64,000 nucleotides of DNA, from contig NZ_SOAY01000010.1 in NCBI RefSeq assembly GCF_004364165.1, positions 461,098 to 525,097 on the forward strand. The letters are read 5' to 3'. A program made the position numbers and the translations under genes. Source of the DNA: Maribacter spongiicola (GTDB lineage Bacteria > Bacteroidota > Bacteroidia > Flavobacteriales > Flavobacteriaceae). Positions 1 to 9,435 of the stretch are shown here, one piece after another. Below the pieces are notes generated by a model. That model made no database searches. It was not told where the DNA came from and saw only the letters and a list, made by a program, of their open reading frames with translations. Each line of letters begins with the position of its first letter. Position 1 is the first letter of the stretch.

Positions 1-3000
1 CGTTTACGGTCACTGTCTGGGGAATATCCCAGTTTGCGTTGGTAAATGTTAGGGAAGTGGGTGTTGTAACGGCTTCGGCTGTGTTGTTTGAAGCGATATC
101 TATAACAACGTCACTTACAGGTTGTGCATTTAAAACAACTGTAAAACTATCTGAATTATTAGGTTCAGAAGTTGTCACAATAATTGTTGAAAGTGTAAAC
201 CCAGGTATTTCATTGTCTAGAATTTGTACTGTGGCTGTTGATGCTGTTGTACCTAATTGGTAAAAAGGTAATACACCAGTTCTAGTAACCGTTAAGATTA
301 CATCCTCAGTAAGCTCTGTAAGTTCGTCATCTTCTGGAAATATGAAAATTGACTGTGCATTGACACCCGTCAGCAATACTTGTTCTAGATTTTGATAATC
401 ATCTGTTTCTACTGCAGAACCTGTAATTGCGTATTCTATAAAGAGATCTTGATAAAAATCATTTGGCACCAAATTTCCTTGACCATCGGTCAGTTCAAAA
501 ATAAACTCGGCAGTATCAATTGTTGCTGATTCGCTTGCGATACCATCAACCACTCTTATTCTTGGTACATAATCGTCGTCAATAATTTCATATTGTAATT
601 GACTGCTAGTTCCTACAGCAGTTATATCTCCTGTAAAGTCAGTAATTCCTAGTACTAGGTTTTCATTACCTTCATAAATAGCATCATCAATGATTTCGAA
701 TGGATCATTATCATCTATGAATCCAGATAGAAAAATAGGGTTGCTAAAGCCATCATAATTTCCTAGTGGTATATCTATTGTTACTTGGCCATTAGTGCCA
801 AGAGAAAAATCTGCATTTGTGTTTGGACTTGCTATGGCATCACCGGAAATAAAGGAAACTGTTACTGTAGTATTGCTTGTTATAGTACCATTAACTAAAA
901 GCCCAACAAATTGCTGATCTGTTTGCTCACTTTCTACTCCTATTATATCATCATCTAAAAACTCTACGGTTATGGGATTACAAGAAACCTCATTATAACT
1001 TGAAGAATTATCTTTATTCCAAGTGCCTGTAGGATTAGTAACACTAATGGTTTGACCTTCTGCAAAAGCCACATCATCTACTAGAATACAGTTTAGGCCA
1101 GGATTTCCATTAAATTCAACAAATTCCAATAAATTATTGAATCCATTTTTGATATTTACGGATGTAAGAGCTCCATTGTCACTATTTATACTTGTTAAGT
1201 TCGAATTTTGAGATACATCTAGAGTAGTAATTTGAGATTCATAGGTGCTAATTGATTCTAAGGCGGATAATGATGTAACATCTATTTGGGTAAGTGGATT
1301 TATCGCAAGACTTAAATAAGTAAGGTTAGGTGTACCGTTTAAGTCAATAGTTGAAATCTGATTGTCTGCCAATTCTAAGGTGGTAATAGAGTTTTTGCCG
1401 GCCAAATCAATTTCAGAGAATAAATTACCTCTAGTTACTATAGCCAAGTCATTAATTAAGTTATTTTGTGAGATATCTATAGAGGGTACATTAGGCGCAT
1501 TAATAATAGTAAGAGTTTCTAATAGTAAATTGCCGCTAAAATTTACCTCCTGTACGATAGCGGCTTGGTTATTTATTAATGAAAAGCTGGTAATATTTGA
1601 AAAAGCTTGTAATCCTTCGAAATTAGAAACGTCAAAACCTGATAAGTCTAATAATAAGGCATCTGTTGCATCAGAAGTTAGAATACGATTATCTGCAATT
1701 TGCTCATTGTCAATATTTTGGGCAATTAGGTAAGCTTCAAAGTTATCATCAGGTATTGACGTGTAAATACACGGGCCAGCACTAACAATTTCAGCTTGTG
1801 TTGGGTTTTGGGCGTTGCCAGTTATGGTCATAGGCTCCGAACTAAGTCCAAATGCTCCACAAAAACTAGTTAGTTTAGAATTGTTAATTAAATCAGAGAC
1901 TCCATTTCCTATTTCGTTGGTAAAACCACTTAATGGTGCTAAACTTCTTATTTTTAAATTGTTGGAAATACTAAGAGTTTGTACTACAGGACTGAAATTT
2001 TGCAAACCATTCAAACTAGTCAAATTATCATTCGATTCAATGACAAAAACGTTTATAAAACCATTACCATTCAATCCTCTCAACCCTGAAAAATCTGTAA
2101 GAGCATCATTATTTTGTATTACAAAAAAATCTCTTGTACTTACTAAATTATGAAGGCCTTCAAGCGAAGCAAGGACAGGATTATTTTCGATAATTAGCCC
2201 ATCAATTTGTGTAAGATTTTGAAATGCCGAAAGGTCATTTAGATTTTGATTGTCCGCTAAAATTAAGCTTATGTCATAGTCATTATTAAATGACCCTATC
2301 TCATTTAAATTATTTAAGCCGGATAAATTGCTTAGGTTTATATTGTTACCAATGATTAGACCTCCAGAGATAGTCTGCCAGGATGTTAGTGATGTTAAAT
2401 CTACAATATCATCTCCTCCTATTGAAACCTGTCCATCAATTTCAATATAATTATATGCGCCAAATTCTTCCACTTCTTGTTGGGTAGAAAGAAAGATATC
2501 ACCACAATAATAATTGGTTCTATAGGAATACAGCTCTTGACCAATAGCGGAATTTTCATCATTTGCTGAAAAATAAAATTTGTTGTTAAATTCAATACCG
2601 GTAAGCGGATTAAAATCAGATGTTGAATTATTAACAGGTTCGCGGATAGTGTTGAAATCCCCACATTCAAAGAATTTAGAAGGAAAAAAAGAAATATTGT
2701 CGAATGTAGAGGACTGTAAAAGTTGATTATTAAAACTGCCTAATATTTTCTTTAAATCGTAAGTTGCACCATAGAGATTGTTAGAGGTAAAATCAGAATT
2801 CCATGAAGCTAACCCACCTGACCCACCACTATACATATAATCATTGAAATCATACAACCCGGCTTCTGGATTATACGCAAATGACCCTATTGTGTTATTT
2901 TCTTTATTTAAAATGTTAAAGGATTTTAGGTCATAATCCACGAAAGCAAAGTCATAATAGCAGACATAATTACTAAAACTTGTTAAACTACTTACATAAT

Positions 3001-3661
3001 AATCAGATATTAAAATATTATCAACTTCTGAGTTTATTTGAATACCATCAAAAGAATAAATGGCTAAGGTAGAGTTGGTGTCATTGCCTATAAAGTAAAT
3101 CTTTCCATCAGACCCTAATGTAAAATCTCTAGGCTCTAAATTAAGTCCTACGGGAAAACCTACAGGATTTGGAATTTGTTGAGCATTAGTGCCGTCATAT
3201 GAAATTAAATTTGCAGATCTGAAGTTGTTTACATCAGGATTATCTATTTCGCCACTAAAATATAGTTGATTTCCATATGCGAAGAGTTCTTTTCCCCAAA
3301 TCGTTGTATTTGATAACAATCCACCCGCTGGACTGCTATTTAATCCGTAAAGACTTCCAAAATCTCGGCCAAATGGATCGCCAAGAATAACGTATTCTGC
3401 CCCTTGAAAACTTTCTAGGCCATAAGCATCAACACCGGAAGTAAATTCAAGTATATTCTCTTGTTGGTCCATTCTATGTGCACCAACAAAGCCATTTTCA
3501 TTATCAGCGATAAACCAAAGAAAATCCTCAGCAACTAAAAATTCTCTAGGGTTACTGTTTGCTATTCCTGGGTTTATATCTGAAACAAAACTAACTTCAT
3601 CCTGTGCATAACCATAAAGTATGGTGACAAGAAAGAATAAAATAGATAATTTCTTTTTCAT
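1..3661 (-). CDS. Large secreted leucine-rich-repeat / Calx-beta surface protein (C-terminus outside window)
   Basis: The frame stays open from the ATG at 3661 to the window edge, giving about 1,220 codons with no stop, so the gene is cut by the window rather than broken. Residues 1-20 form a signal peptide ending in YAQ. Residues 20-380 carry repeated readout-like stretches (such as KIYFIGND and ELYSY), like the beta-propeller heads of other Bacteroidota surface proteins. About 384-600 is a receptor-L-like leucine-rich region with recurring LxGLxNL and IENNPVL units. About 633-880 is a second leucine-rich block starting IPDDNFEAYL. From about 892 there are Calx-beta-like modules, the last with the adhesin-type motif SLTFTNANWDIPQTVTV. 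A C-terminal type IX secretion sorting domain is expected beyond the edge but is not visible. Only 51 bp separate it from the DUF5723 gene upstream, suggesting one transcript. A role in adhesion or binding is inferred. Confidence 0.85.
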   Translation of the reverse strand, partial: MKKKLSILFFLVTILYGYAQDEVSFVSDINPGIANSNPREFLVAEDFLWFIADNENGFVGAHRMDQQENILEFTSGVDAYGLESFQGAEYVILGDPFGRDFGSLYGLNSSPAGGLLSNTTIWGKELFAYGNQLYFSGEIDNPDVNNFRSANLISYDGTNAQQIPNPVGFPVGLNLEPRDFTLGSDGKIYFIGNDTNSTLAIYSFDGIQINSEVDNILISDYYVSSLTSFSNYVCYYDFAFVDYDLKSFNILNKENNTIGSFAYNPEAGLYDFNDYMYSGGSGGLASWNSDFTSNNLYGATYDLKKILGSFNNQLLQSSTFDNISFFPSKFFECGDFNTIREPVNNSTSDFNPLTGIEFNNKFYFSANDENSAIGQELYSYRTNYYCGDIFLSTQQEVEEFGAYNYIEIDGQVSIGGDDIVDLTSLTSWQTISGGLIIGNNINLSNLSGLNNLNEIGSFNNDYDISLILADNQNLNDLSAFQNLTQIDGLIIENNPVLASLEGLHNLVSTRDFFVIQNNDALTDFSGLRGLNGNGFINVFVIESNDNLTSLNGLQNFSPVVQTLSISNNLKIRSLAPLSGFTNEIGNGVSDLINNSKLTSFCGAFGLSSEPMTITGNAQNPTQAEIVSAGPCIYTSIPDDNFEAYLIAQNIDNEQIADNRILTSDATDALLLDLSGFDVSNFEGLQAFSNITSFSLINNQAAIVQEVNFSGNLLLETLTIINAPNVPSIDISQNNLINDLAIVTRGNLFSEIDLAGKNSITTLELADNQISTIDLNGTPNLTYLSLAINPLTQIDVTSLSALESISTYESQITTLDVSQNSNLTSINSDNGALTSVNIKNGFNNLLEFVEFNGNPGLNCILVDDVAFAEGQTISVTNPTGTWNKDNSSSYNEVSCNPITVEFLDDDIIGVESEQTDQQFVGLLVNGTITSNTTVTVSFISGDAIASPNTNADFSLGTNGQVTIDIPLGNYDGFSNPIFLSGFIDDNDPFEIIDDAIYEGNENLVLGITDFTGDITAVGTSSQLQYEIIDDDYVPRIRVVDGIASESATIDTAEFIFELTDGQGNLVPNDFYQDLFIEYAITGSAVETDDYQNLEQVLLTGVNAQSIFIFPEDDELTELTEDVILTVTRTGVLPFYQLGTTASTATVQILDNEIPGFTLSTIIVTTSEPNNSDSFTVVLNAQPVSDVVIDIASNNTAEAVTTPTSLTFTNANWDIPQTVTVN

Positions 3662-3712
3662 ATTTAAATATTTAAACAACAGCGTTCTAAACCGTTATTT
3701 TTTATAATATCA

Positions 3713-5071
3713 TCAACGTCTTCTACCCACGTGATGGGTTACAATACGTAGCGCAGCAAAGAAGTTAATATTTTTTGGTTCTTTTAAAAATAGGTTAGAC
3801 AAAATACTGCCTGAGCCTAACATGATGGGCCCAACCCTAATACCTGTGCCAATGGCCGTGCCCCCTAAAGGGCTAAAGCTAACAGGTAAAAATGCCGCAA
3901 TATTTTTCCTTTCAAACCTTGGGGTTATAGTTAAATGGTTAATTCTATTATTATTAAACGAATCTTCCTTTTCAACCATAGTTTGGTTGTATTCAATGTT
4001 TAAATAAAGATCTCTATAGGCCTTATAATCAATATTAAATTGTAAAGAGGTGGGTAATGCTACTGTTAAATCTCCTTCTCTTGTAACACCATTACTTTCG
4101 AAGTCTTGTGATAGAATCTCATTTAGGTTTCTATTGGCAAAATTACCAACAAGAATACTTCCATTCAAATCTGTATATTCTGTTCTACCTTGATCTTTAT
4201 AAGTTATCTGGCCATAATCAAGTAGTGAAACTCCTATTCTAACCTTGTATTTACTTCTTTCCCTTTCTCCTTCATAGGCAGCCATAGAACGTGCGGCATC
4301 TGTTCTAAATTCATAGACAAAACCAACATCAAAGGCGCCATTGATACCAAAACTGTTTATATTTAATTTTGGAGGCTCACCATTTTCAAAAGTTGTTACG
4401 TAGGATAGGTTTCCTTCAAGTTCAATTTGTTCTAGTTGGGCATTATACCTGCCATTCAATTGCGTAGACTCGCTTTGGGCACTTCCACCACCTAATAAAT
4501 ATTTGATAGTAGCTCCTACTTTAAAAAAGTGATTGCCTTCATTTAATAGTACTCGAGCATATGAAAACCCTATTTCTCCCCACATATGAACAGAAGTATC
4601 TAAATTAGTTAAGGAAAAAGTGTAATCATTTTCAAAATTCTTTTGTAGCGTATTTTCAAATAATTGCCCATTGACACCATTATAATTACGGTATCTTCTA
4701 AATCTGGTGAAAAAACCAACACTATTTAAGTTATCAATAATATATAAAACAGAAGGGCCTAGATAATCTTCATTTGCTAATATTTCATTTTGATTAGCGG
4801 TATTTCTTGGTATGCCATTTTCAAAGTTGAAATCATTTAAAAAGCTTAAAACGTTTTTTTGATTGAGCGAGATATAGTCTGTACTACCGGTAAAATTTCC
4901 TGAAAATAGATTAATGTCCATTTTAATACGCGAATCTGCACTATTTGCAGGATTCGTTATTAAACCTATGGTGCCATTAAAATTATCTCCAGAAAAACCA
5001 GGAAAAGATTGTGCCCAAGTGGAGTACAACCAACATTGGGTAATTAAAAGGAAGAATAATTTTATTTTCAT
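3713..5071 (-). CDS. DUF5723 family protein (predicted outer-membrane or secreted protein)
   Basis: I recognise the DUF5723 pattern of Bacteroidota: after the signal peptide comes GFSGDNFNG, then TNPANSADSRIKMDINLFSG, and the rest is rich in alternating aromatic and polar beta-strands, as expected for an outer-membrane barrel. The family has no known biochemical role. The frame is open back to an ATG at 5110, but that start would put ten charged or aromatic residues before the signal peptide. The ATG at 5071 begins a normal signal sequence (MKIKLFFLLI, ending in TWAQ), so I prefer it; 5080 is also possible. It is clearly paralogous to the next gene to the right (5348-6685). It lies directly upstream of the giant leucine-rich surface protein with a 51-bp gap, so the two are probably made together. 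Whether it helps export or anchor that protein is speculation. Confidence 0.8.
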   Translation of the reverse strand: MKIKLFFLLITQCWLYSTWAQSFPGFSGDNFNGTIGLITNPANSADSRIKMDINLFSGNFTGSTDYISLNQKNVLSFLNDFNFENGIPRNTANQNEILANEDYLGPSVLYIIDNLNSVGFFTRFRRYRNYNGVNGQLFENTLQKNFENDYTFSLTNLDTSVHMWGEIGFSYARVLLNEGNHFFKVGATIKYLLGGGSAQSESTQLNGRYNAQLEQIELEGNLSYVTTFENGEPPKLNINSFGINGAFDVGFVYEFRTDAARSMAAYEGERERSKYKVRIGVSLLDYGQITYKDQGRTEYTDLNGSILVGNFANRNLNEILSQDFESNGVTREGDLTVALPTSLQFNIDYKAYRDLYLNIEYNQTMVEKEDSFNNNRINHLTITPRFERKNIAAFLPVSFSPLGGTAIGTGIRVGPIMLGSGSILSNLFLKEPKNINFFAALRIVTHHVGRRR

Positions 5072-5347
5072 CTTATACATTTTCCATAGCCGTTCAAAAA
5101 ATATGAACAATAGCTACTAAAGAACCGTTGGGGGAAACGTATTAGGTAGATAAGGAAGGGGCAATATAAAAAATTATAAAGTACTTAAAATTAAATAGTT
5201 GAATTTTTTAATTCATAGTGCTTTGAAATATGAAAGATATTCTAATATACCTCTTTAGTTAGCAAGATTTAGTCTTGTGACAAAAATATTAGATTAACGG
5301 TACAATTTTTCATTATACTTAATTTCATTTCATTTTGGTCTAAATAG

Positions 5348-6685
5348 TTATTCCCCCTTCAAAGCTCTTTTATGATACACAAGAATTTTTACACCAACGT
5401 AAAAGTTAGCAGCATTTGCTTTTTTTGATAAGTTAGAAAATAAGGTGCCAGAGCCTAAAAATAGAGGTCCAATACGCAAGCCAAGGCCTAGATTTGTTTT
5501 GCTCAAGCTGCTATGAGATATAGGAAGGTAGGCACCAAAAACCCTAGTTTCAAATCTTGGTGTTAAGGTGATTAAGTTTAAGCGGTTATTATTAAAGAAG
5601 TTATCCTTAGAGACCAAACCTTGGTTCAAGTCGAGATTAATATAAAATTTATTGTGAATATTGTAGTCAATATTTAAACGCATAGATGTCGGTAAGGAAA
5701 TTTTTATGTCTGCCGTAGTTGTAGTTTCGGTACTGTTATTATCAAGCTCCTCAATAAAATCATCTTCTAGGTCTCGCGCATCTAAATTGGCATTAATGGT
5801 ATAATCTGTAATGGCTGAATTTTTGTAGTTAATGCTACCTATATCTAATATTGATAGACCAATTTTTAATTTATATTGATTAAAAGCTCTTGGGTTGTTG
5901 GCATTTGAAGAAGCTAAGGTTTCATTGGTCCTATATTCATATACGAAACCTATATCGGTTCCAAAACCGGGTGACAATTCATTAAAGTAACTATCAGAAT
6001 CTTCATCATCATAACTTATAGCATATGAAAAATCACCATTTAAGGAAACCTGATCGTTGTTGTTGGTGTAGTTTCCTGATAAGGAATTTGAACTTCCTTG
6101 CAAAGCACCGCCACCAATTAGATATTTTAAGATGACACCTCCTTTAAATAGATTTTTTGAATCTTCAAATAAAACACGACCGTAAGAAAGGCCAATCTCT
6201 GCCCAAGCATGGGTGGTAAAATCTAAGTTCTCTTGTTCAAAATTAAAATCATCCACAGGAAAACCGTCGTAGATGGATTGGAACAATTCTCCATTTATAT
6301 TATTAAAATTACTGGCTAGCCGTACTCTTGTAATTAAAGCAAAGCTGCTCCTTTCATTCAAGGAAAACATAAAGGAAGGACCCAAAATATCAAGATTGGC
6401 TAAAATTTCATTGCTATTTGATGGATTTTTATCTAATTCATCAAAACCTCCATCACCTAAGATGTTACTTATATTATCTAAAGTAAGGTAGGTATAATCT
6501 GTTGCTAACAAACCACTTGCTGAAAACAAGTTAATGTCCACTTTGGTTCTAGAATCTGCTAGTGCACCTGGGTTATAAAGTACTCCATGTAGACCATTGC
6601 AATTATCTGTATTATAGCCTATATAAGATTGAGAAAATGATATGTATGCTGAAAATAGTAGTATGATTAGAATAGAATTTTTCAT
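5348..6685 (-). CDS. DUF5723 family protein, paralogue of 3713-5071
   Basis: This 445-residue protein has a cleavable signal peptide (MKNSILIILLFSAYISFSQ), the DUF5723 opening with NPGALADSRTKVDINLF, and a C-terminal stretch IGPLFLGSGTLFSNL that matches GPIMLGSGSILSNL of the neighbouring paralogue. The two genes probably arose by duplication, but 237 bp separate them and this one has its own control region. About 70 bp upstream of its ATG is a palindrome, TACCCTTTGGAGGGTA, followed at a set distance by a Bacteroidota -7 box (TAGATTTG). The same arrangement precedes the response-regulator operon to the right, so this gene is a likely target of that regulator. Predicted location is the outer membrane. 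Function is unknown. Confidence 0.82.
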   Translation of the reverse strand: MKNSILIILLFSAYISFSQSYIGYNTDNCNGLHGVLYNPGALADSRTKVDINLFSASGLLATDYTYLTLDNISNILGDGGFDELDKNPSNSNEILANLDILGPSFMFSLNERSSFALITRVRLASNFNNINGELFQSIYDGFPVDDFNFEQENLDFTTHAWAEIGLSYGRVLFEDSKNLFKGGVILKYLIGGGALQGSSNSLSGNYTNNNDQVSLNGDFSYAISYDDEDSDSYFNELSPGFGTDIGFVYEYRTNETLASSNANNPRAFNQYKLKIGLSILDIGSINYKNSAITDYTINANLDARDLEDDFIEELDNNSTETTTTADIKISLPTSMRLNIDYNIHNKFYINLDLNQGLVSKDNFFNNNRLNLITLTPRFETRVFGAYLPISHSSLSKTNLGLGLRIGPLFLGSGTLFSNLSKKANAANFYVGVKILVYHKRALKGE

Positions 6686-6725
6686 GATTAATTTAATTTT
6701 AAATTTGCTGTAAAATGCAAGAAAT

Positions 6726-6774
6726 CAAATCTATTGGTTAATCCTAGAGTAGAGTATACCCTTTGGAGGGTATA
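6726..6774 (-). promoter_or_regulatory. Predicted operator (palindrome) and -7 promoter element for the DUF5723 gene
   Basis: Perfect inverted repeat TATACCC (6755-6761) / GGGTATA (6768-6774) with a 6-base centre; it can also be read as two heptamers, TACCCTT and GAGGGTA, separated by 2 bases, the 7-2-7 layout bound by NarL-type regulators. On the minus strand TAGATTTG at 6733-6726 fits the TAnnTTTG -7 element. The palindrome centre is 31.5 bp upstream of the first base of that box. No TTG -33 element is seen, as expected for an activator-dependent promoter. The same layout recurs at 10203-10249. Confidence 0.6.
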
Positions 6775-6783
6775 TTTTATTAT

Positions 6784-6873
6784 AAAAAAAGCCCAAGCCA
6801 TATATTTATGATTCATGGGCTTATGCAAAAATGTAATTTTCTTAGTCGCTCTTTAATCTTATTTTAAAGAGCG
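6784..6873 (-). terminator. Hairpins downstream of the response-regulator operon
   Basis: Two inverted repeats: CGCTCTTTAA (6847-6856) pairs with TTAAAGAGCG (6864-6873), and AAGCCCA (6789-6795) pairs with TGGGCTT (6816-6822). On the minus strand the second is followed directly by a run of seven T. It is placed to end the leftward transcript from 10176-6965, before the operator of the next gene. Confidence 0.6.
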
Positions 6874-6964
6874 AATAAAAATTATAGTATGTATTAAAAA
6901 GATTAAGATAGAAAATAAGTGACTTATTGCGTAAATGGTTTGGTTGAACCCTATAAGCCTTTGT

Positions 6965-7588
6965 TTAAAAGTCATATTTTTTCTCTAGGGCATAGCGTAA
7001 CAATTCTCCCTTACCCTTGATACCTAATATACGAATCATATTTTTACGATGTGTGTCAACCGTATGAATGCCTATGAATAATTCTTCGCCAATTTCACGA
7101 GAAGTTTTACCTTGAGCAATGAGTGCTAAAATTTCCTTTTGGCGTTTGGTCAATACTCCTTTTTTAGATTTTTTACTTTCTTTACCCAAGCGGCTTGCAT
7201 TAATATTACTATCAAAATAAGTTTTTCCTTCGGCAACAGTCAAAATTGCTTTTAAAACCTCATTAAGTGATGTATTTTTTAAAATATAACCAGAAGCACC
7301 CGCATCTAACATTTGCATTACGGCTTCATCTTGGTCAAACATGCTAAAAGCTAATACGTTAATATGCGGATACTCCTTCTTTATAAGTCTAGTCGCTTGA
7401 ATACCATCCATTTTTGGCATGCGTATATCAGTTACAATAACGTTTGGTTCTTTTTTTTGTACAATTTTTAATAGTTCCTCACCATCATTTGCTGTACCAA
7501 CAATTTCTATTTCCTCTTCATATTTTAAAAGAAGTTCCAGCCCATCTATTAAGGACTGATGATCTTCTGCTATGGCTAATCGTATCAT
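6965..7588 (-). CDS. LuxR/NarL-family two-component response regulator
   Basis: 207 residues with the classic two-domain layout. The receiver domain (about 1-120) has the acidic pair E8/D9, phospho-acceptor D54 in VTDIRMPKMDG, S82 and K104. The GerE/LuxR helix-turn-helix (about 143-200) has LTKRQKEILALIAQGKTSREIGEELFI and the recognition helix HTVDTHRKNM. Its ATG overlaps the stop of the kinase gene by 4 bases (ATGA), so the two are translationally coupled and almost certainly cognate partners. The NarL type of DNA-binding domain predicts a 7-2-7 palindromic site, and such palindromes are found upstream of this operon and of the DUF5723 gene just downstream. It is therefore a likely autoregulator and activator of that neighbour; both roles are inference. 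Confidence 0.93.
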   Translation of the reverse strand: MIRLAIAEDHQSLIDGLELLLKYEEEIEIVGTANDGEELLKIVQKKEPNVIVTDIRMPKMDGIQATRLIKKEYPHINVLAFSMFDQDEAVMQMLDAGASGYILKNTSLNEVLKAILTVAEGKTYFDSNINASRLGKESKKSKKGVLTKRQKEILALIAQGKTSREIGEELFIGIHTVDTHRKNMIRILGIKGKGELLRYALEKKYDF

Positions 7589-9432
7589 ATGGGTATGTCA
7601 ATAATGATTGTAGAACCCTTACCTGGTTCAGATTCTATATGTAAAGTACCGTCTAAATGGGTTATTCTTTTATCAATGCTTTTAAGCCCCATGCCGTTTG
7701 ATGCGGCTATTACTATATTAGATTCAAAACCAATACCATTATCTTCAATTAATATGTTTAGTGAGTCACCATGATTGGTTAAATGGATGTTTACTTTTGT
7801 TGCTTTAGCATGTTTAATAGTATTCGTGATGAGTTCTTGTATAATTCTAAAAAGGGTCAATTGTAAACTATTCTCTAATCGGTTATCAAGACCAAAATCT
7901 TTAACTTGAATTGAAATAGCATTCGCAACAGATACTTTTTCAGCCATTTGTTCTATAGCCTTTAAAAGGCCCTGTTTTGCAATAACTCCAGAATTTTTTG
8001 CATGTGCAATCGTTCTTATCTTATGATATGCCTCATCAAGTAAATTATTGGTTTTTTCATACATGTCATCTTTGTCATCTTTGACTTTAGAATGTAATGA
8101 GTTAAAGTGCAATTTAACAGTTGCCATCAGCCCACCCAAATCATCATGTAAATCATTGGCAATACGTTGCCGTTCTTTTTCTTGACCTTCGATCATGGCG
8201 TCGATAGTACTAAGTTCTTGTTCTTTTAATAGTGTAGTAACTTTTTGCTCCTGCAACCTTTTTTGTTGTTCTGCTAATAACTGTTTGCGCTTCGTATTGC
8301 TATAAACCAAAAAAGCAATGGCCGTACCCAATATTAAAAGCACCACTAAAAAAGTTGCCCAATTTCGATTTTTTCGACTTTGGGCATCAAGTTCTAGTTT
8401 GTCTAGTTTTAGTTTATCGGTTTGGTTTTGAACGGTTAATATGGAAGACTCTAGAGTATTGTTTTTATAACCTAATTGGTATTCTATATCTATAGATTTT
8501 CTTAAATAATGATAGGCAGAGTCATTGACACCCTCTTTTTTAAAGATTAAAGAATTTAAACGACTGATGTAGAATGAATCTCTTAGCTTTCTAGCAAGTT
8601 TTTGCGAGACTTTTAAATATCTTTTGGCTTTTTCCAAGTCGTTCTTCTGGTAATTAATGGCCGCTAACTGCCAAGCATTTACAACTCTCAAATATTGTAG
8701 GTCAGAATTCTGAGCAGCTAAACTGTCTGCCTTTAAGAAAAAATCTTCTGCTTTCTCGTTATCTTCCTCAATCTTATAATACATTCCTTTTTCATAATAA
8801 TATCTAGTAAATAAATTATGAGATTTAGGAAATTTCGCAAATATTGAATCTAGTTTTTCTATGTAGTTATAGTACTGGGCATCTATATCATTTATGTCGT
8901 CATCCGCTTTTGTGAAAAATACCAGATTGTACAATATTATTAGGGCTTCATCAGTCTTGTCAGATTTTAGTTCTATAAATCGTTCTAAGTAAGATTCATA
9001 TTGTTTGCTTCCGATAAAAATTTCAGAACCAAATAAATCTAATAAAGCAATTAAGGATGCTTTTATTAAATTGGGTTTGCCAATAATTTCACTCAATTTA
9101 AGGGCATCAGAAAAATTGTTATATGCCTTTAAACTATTTCGTTTGGATGCATATGCGTTTTGATACCCTAGAATCAATAGTTTTACAAATCGAAGCTCAT
9201 TTGCATCATTTGCATCAAGTGAAACAAAATTTATACTTGTTCTATCAGATAAAATATCGGCCAAGTTTATGAGGCCGATTTTTAATTCTTCATCCTCAAA
9301 TTTAGCAGCTACTTTCTTTGCTTCTTCAAAATCTTGATATTTTGTTAAGTAAAAAAACGTTTCTAATTCTATGGTGTTTGACCAAACATTAAAAACAACA
9401 AAAAAAAGAAAGAGGCTAATTACTTTACTCAT
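7585..9432 (-). CDS. Membrane sensor histidine kinase, helical-repeat sensor plus HisKA_3 type
   Basis: 615 residues. An N-terminal signal sequence (ending VWS) is followed by a long alpha-helical, TPR-like region (about 30-330, for example a KAEDFFLKADSLAAQ unit) predicted outside the cytoplasmic membrane. A transmembrane helix lies at about 354-376, then a coiled linker rich in Q, K and E. The dimerisation and phosphotransfer helix has ERQRIANDLHDDLGG with H429 as the phosphorylated histidine, typical of NarX/DesK-type kinases that pair with LuxR regulators. The ATPase domain ends with DNGIGFE and GMGLKSIDKRI. It sits 3 bp after the unknown secreted protein and overlaps the regulator gene by 4 bp. 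The signal sensed is unknown; the helical repeats suggest a protein or peptide ligand. Confidence 0.9.
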   Translation of the reverse strand: MSKVISLFLFFVVFNVWSNTIELETFFYLTKYQDFEEAKKVAAKFEDEELKIGLINLADILSDRTSINFVSLDANDANELRFVKLLILGYQNAYASKRNSLKAYNNFSDALKLSEIIGKPNLIKASLIALLDLFGSEIFIGSKQYESYLERFIELKSDKTDEALIILYNLVFFTKADDDINDIDAQYYNYIEKLDSIFAKFPKSHNLFTRYYYEKGMYYKIEEDNEKAEDFFLKADSLAAQNSDLQYLRVVNAWQLAAINYQKNDLEKAKRYLKVSQKLARKLRDSFYISRLNSLIFKKEGVNDSAYHYLRKSIDIEYQLGYKNNTLESSILTVQNQTDKLKLDKLELDAQSRKNRNWATFLVVLLILGTAIAFLVYSNTKRKQLLAEQQKRLQEQKVTTLLKEQELSTIDAMIEGQEKERQRIANDLHDDLGGLMATVKLHFNSLHSKVKDDKDDMYEKTNNLLDEAYHKIRTIAHAKNSGVIAKQGLLKAIEQMAEKVSVANAISIQVKDFGLDNRLENSLQLTLFRIIQELITNTIKHAKATKVNIHLTNHGDSLNILIEDNGIGFESNIVIAASNGMGLKSIDKRITHLDGTLHIESEPGKGSTIIIDIPI

Positions 9433-9435
9433 TTA

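Noticed and set aside
2419-2670. An 83-codon ORF on the minus strand.
   Set aside because: It is a different reading frame of the large leucine-rich protein and has a low-complexity, implausible composition.
1-3661. The region looked like a decayed or frameshifted gene because only short frames with both ends inside the window are found.
   Set aside because: The minus-strand frame from the ATG at 3661 is open without a stop to base 2, with domain motifs to the very end; it is simply cut by the window.
7589-7600. A GGGTA half-site near the start of the response regulator.
   Set aside because: There is no facing TACCC half-site at the right distance, and it lies inside coding sequence.
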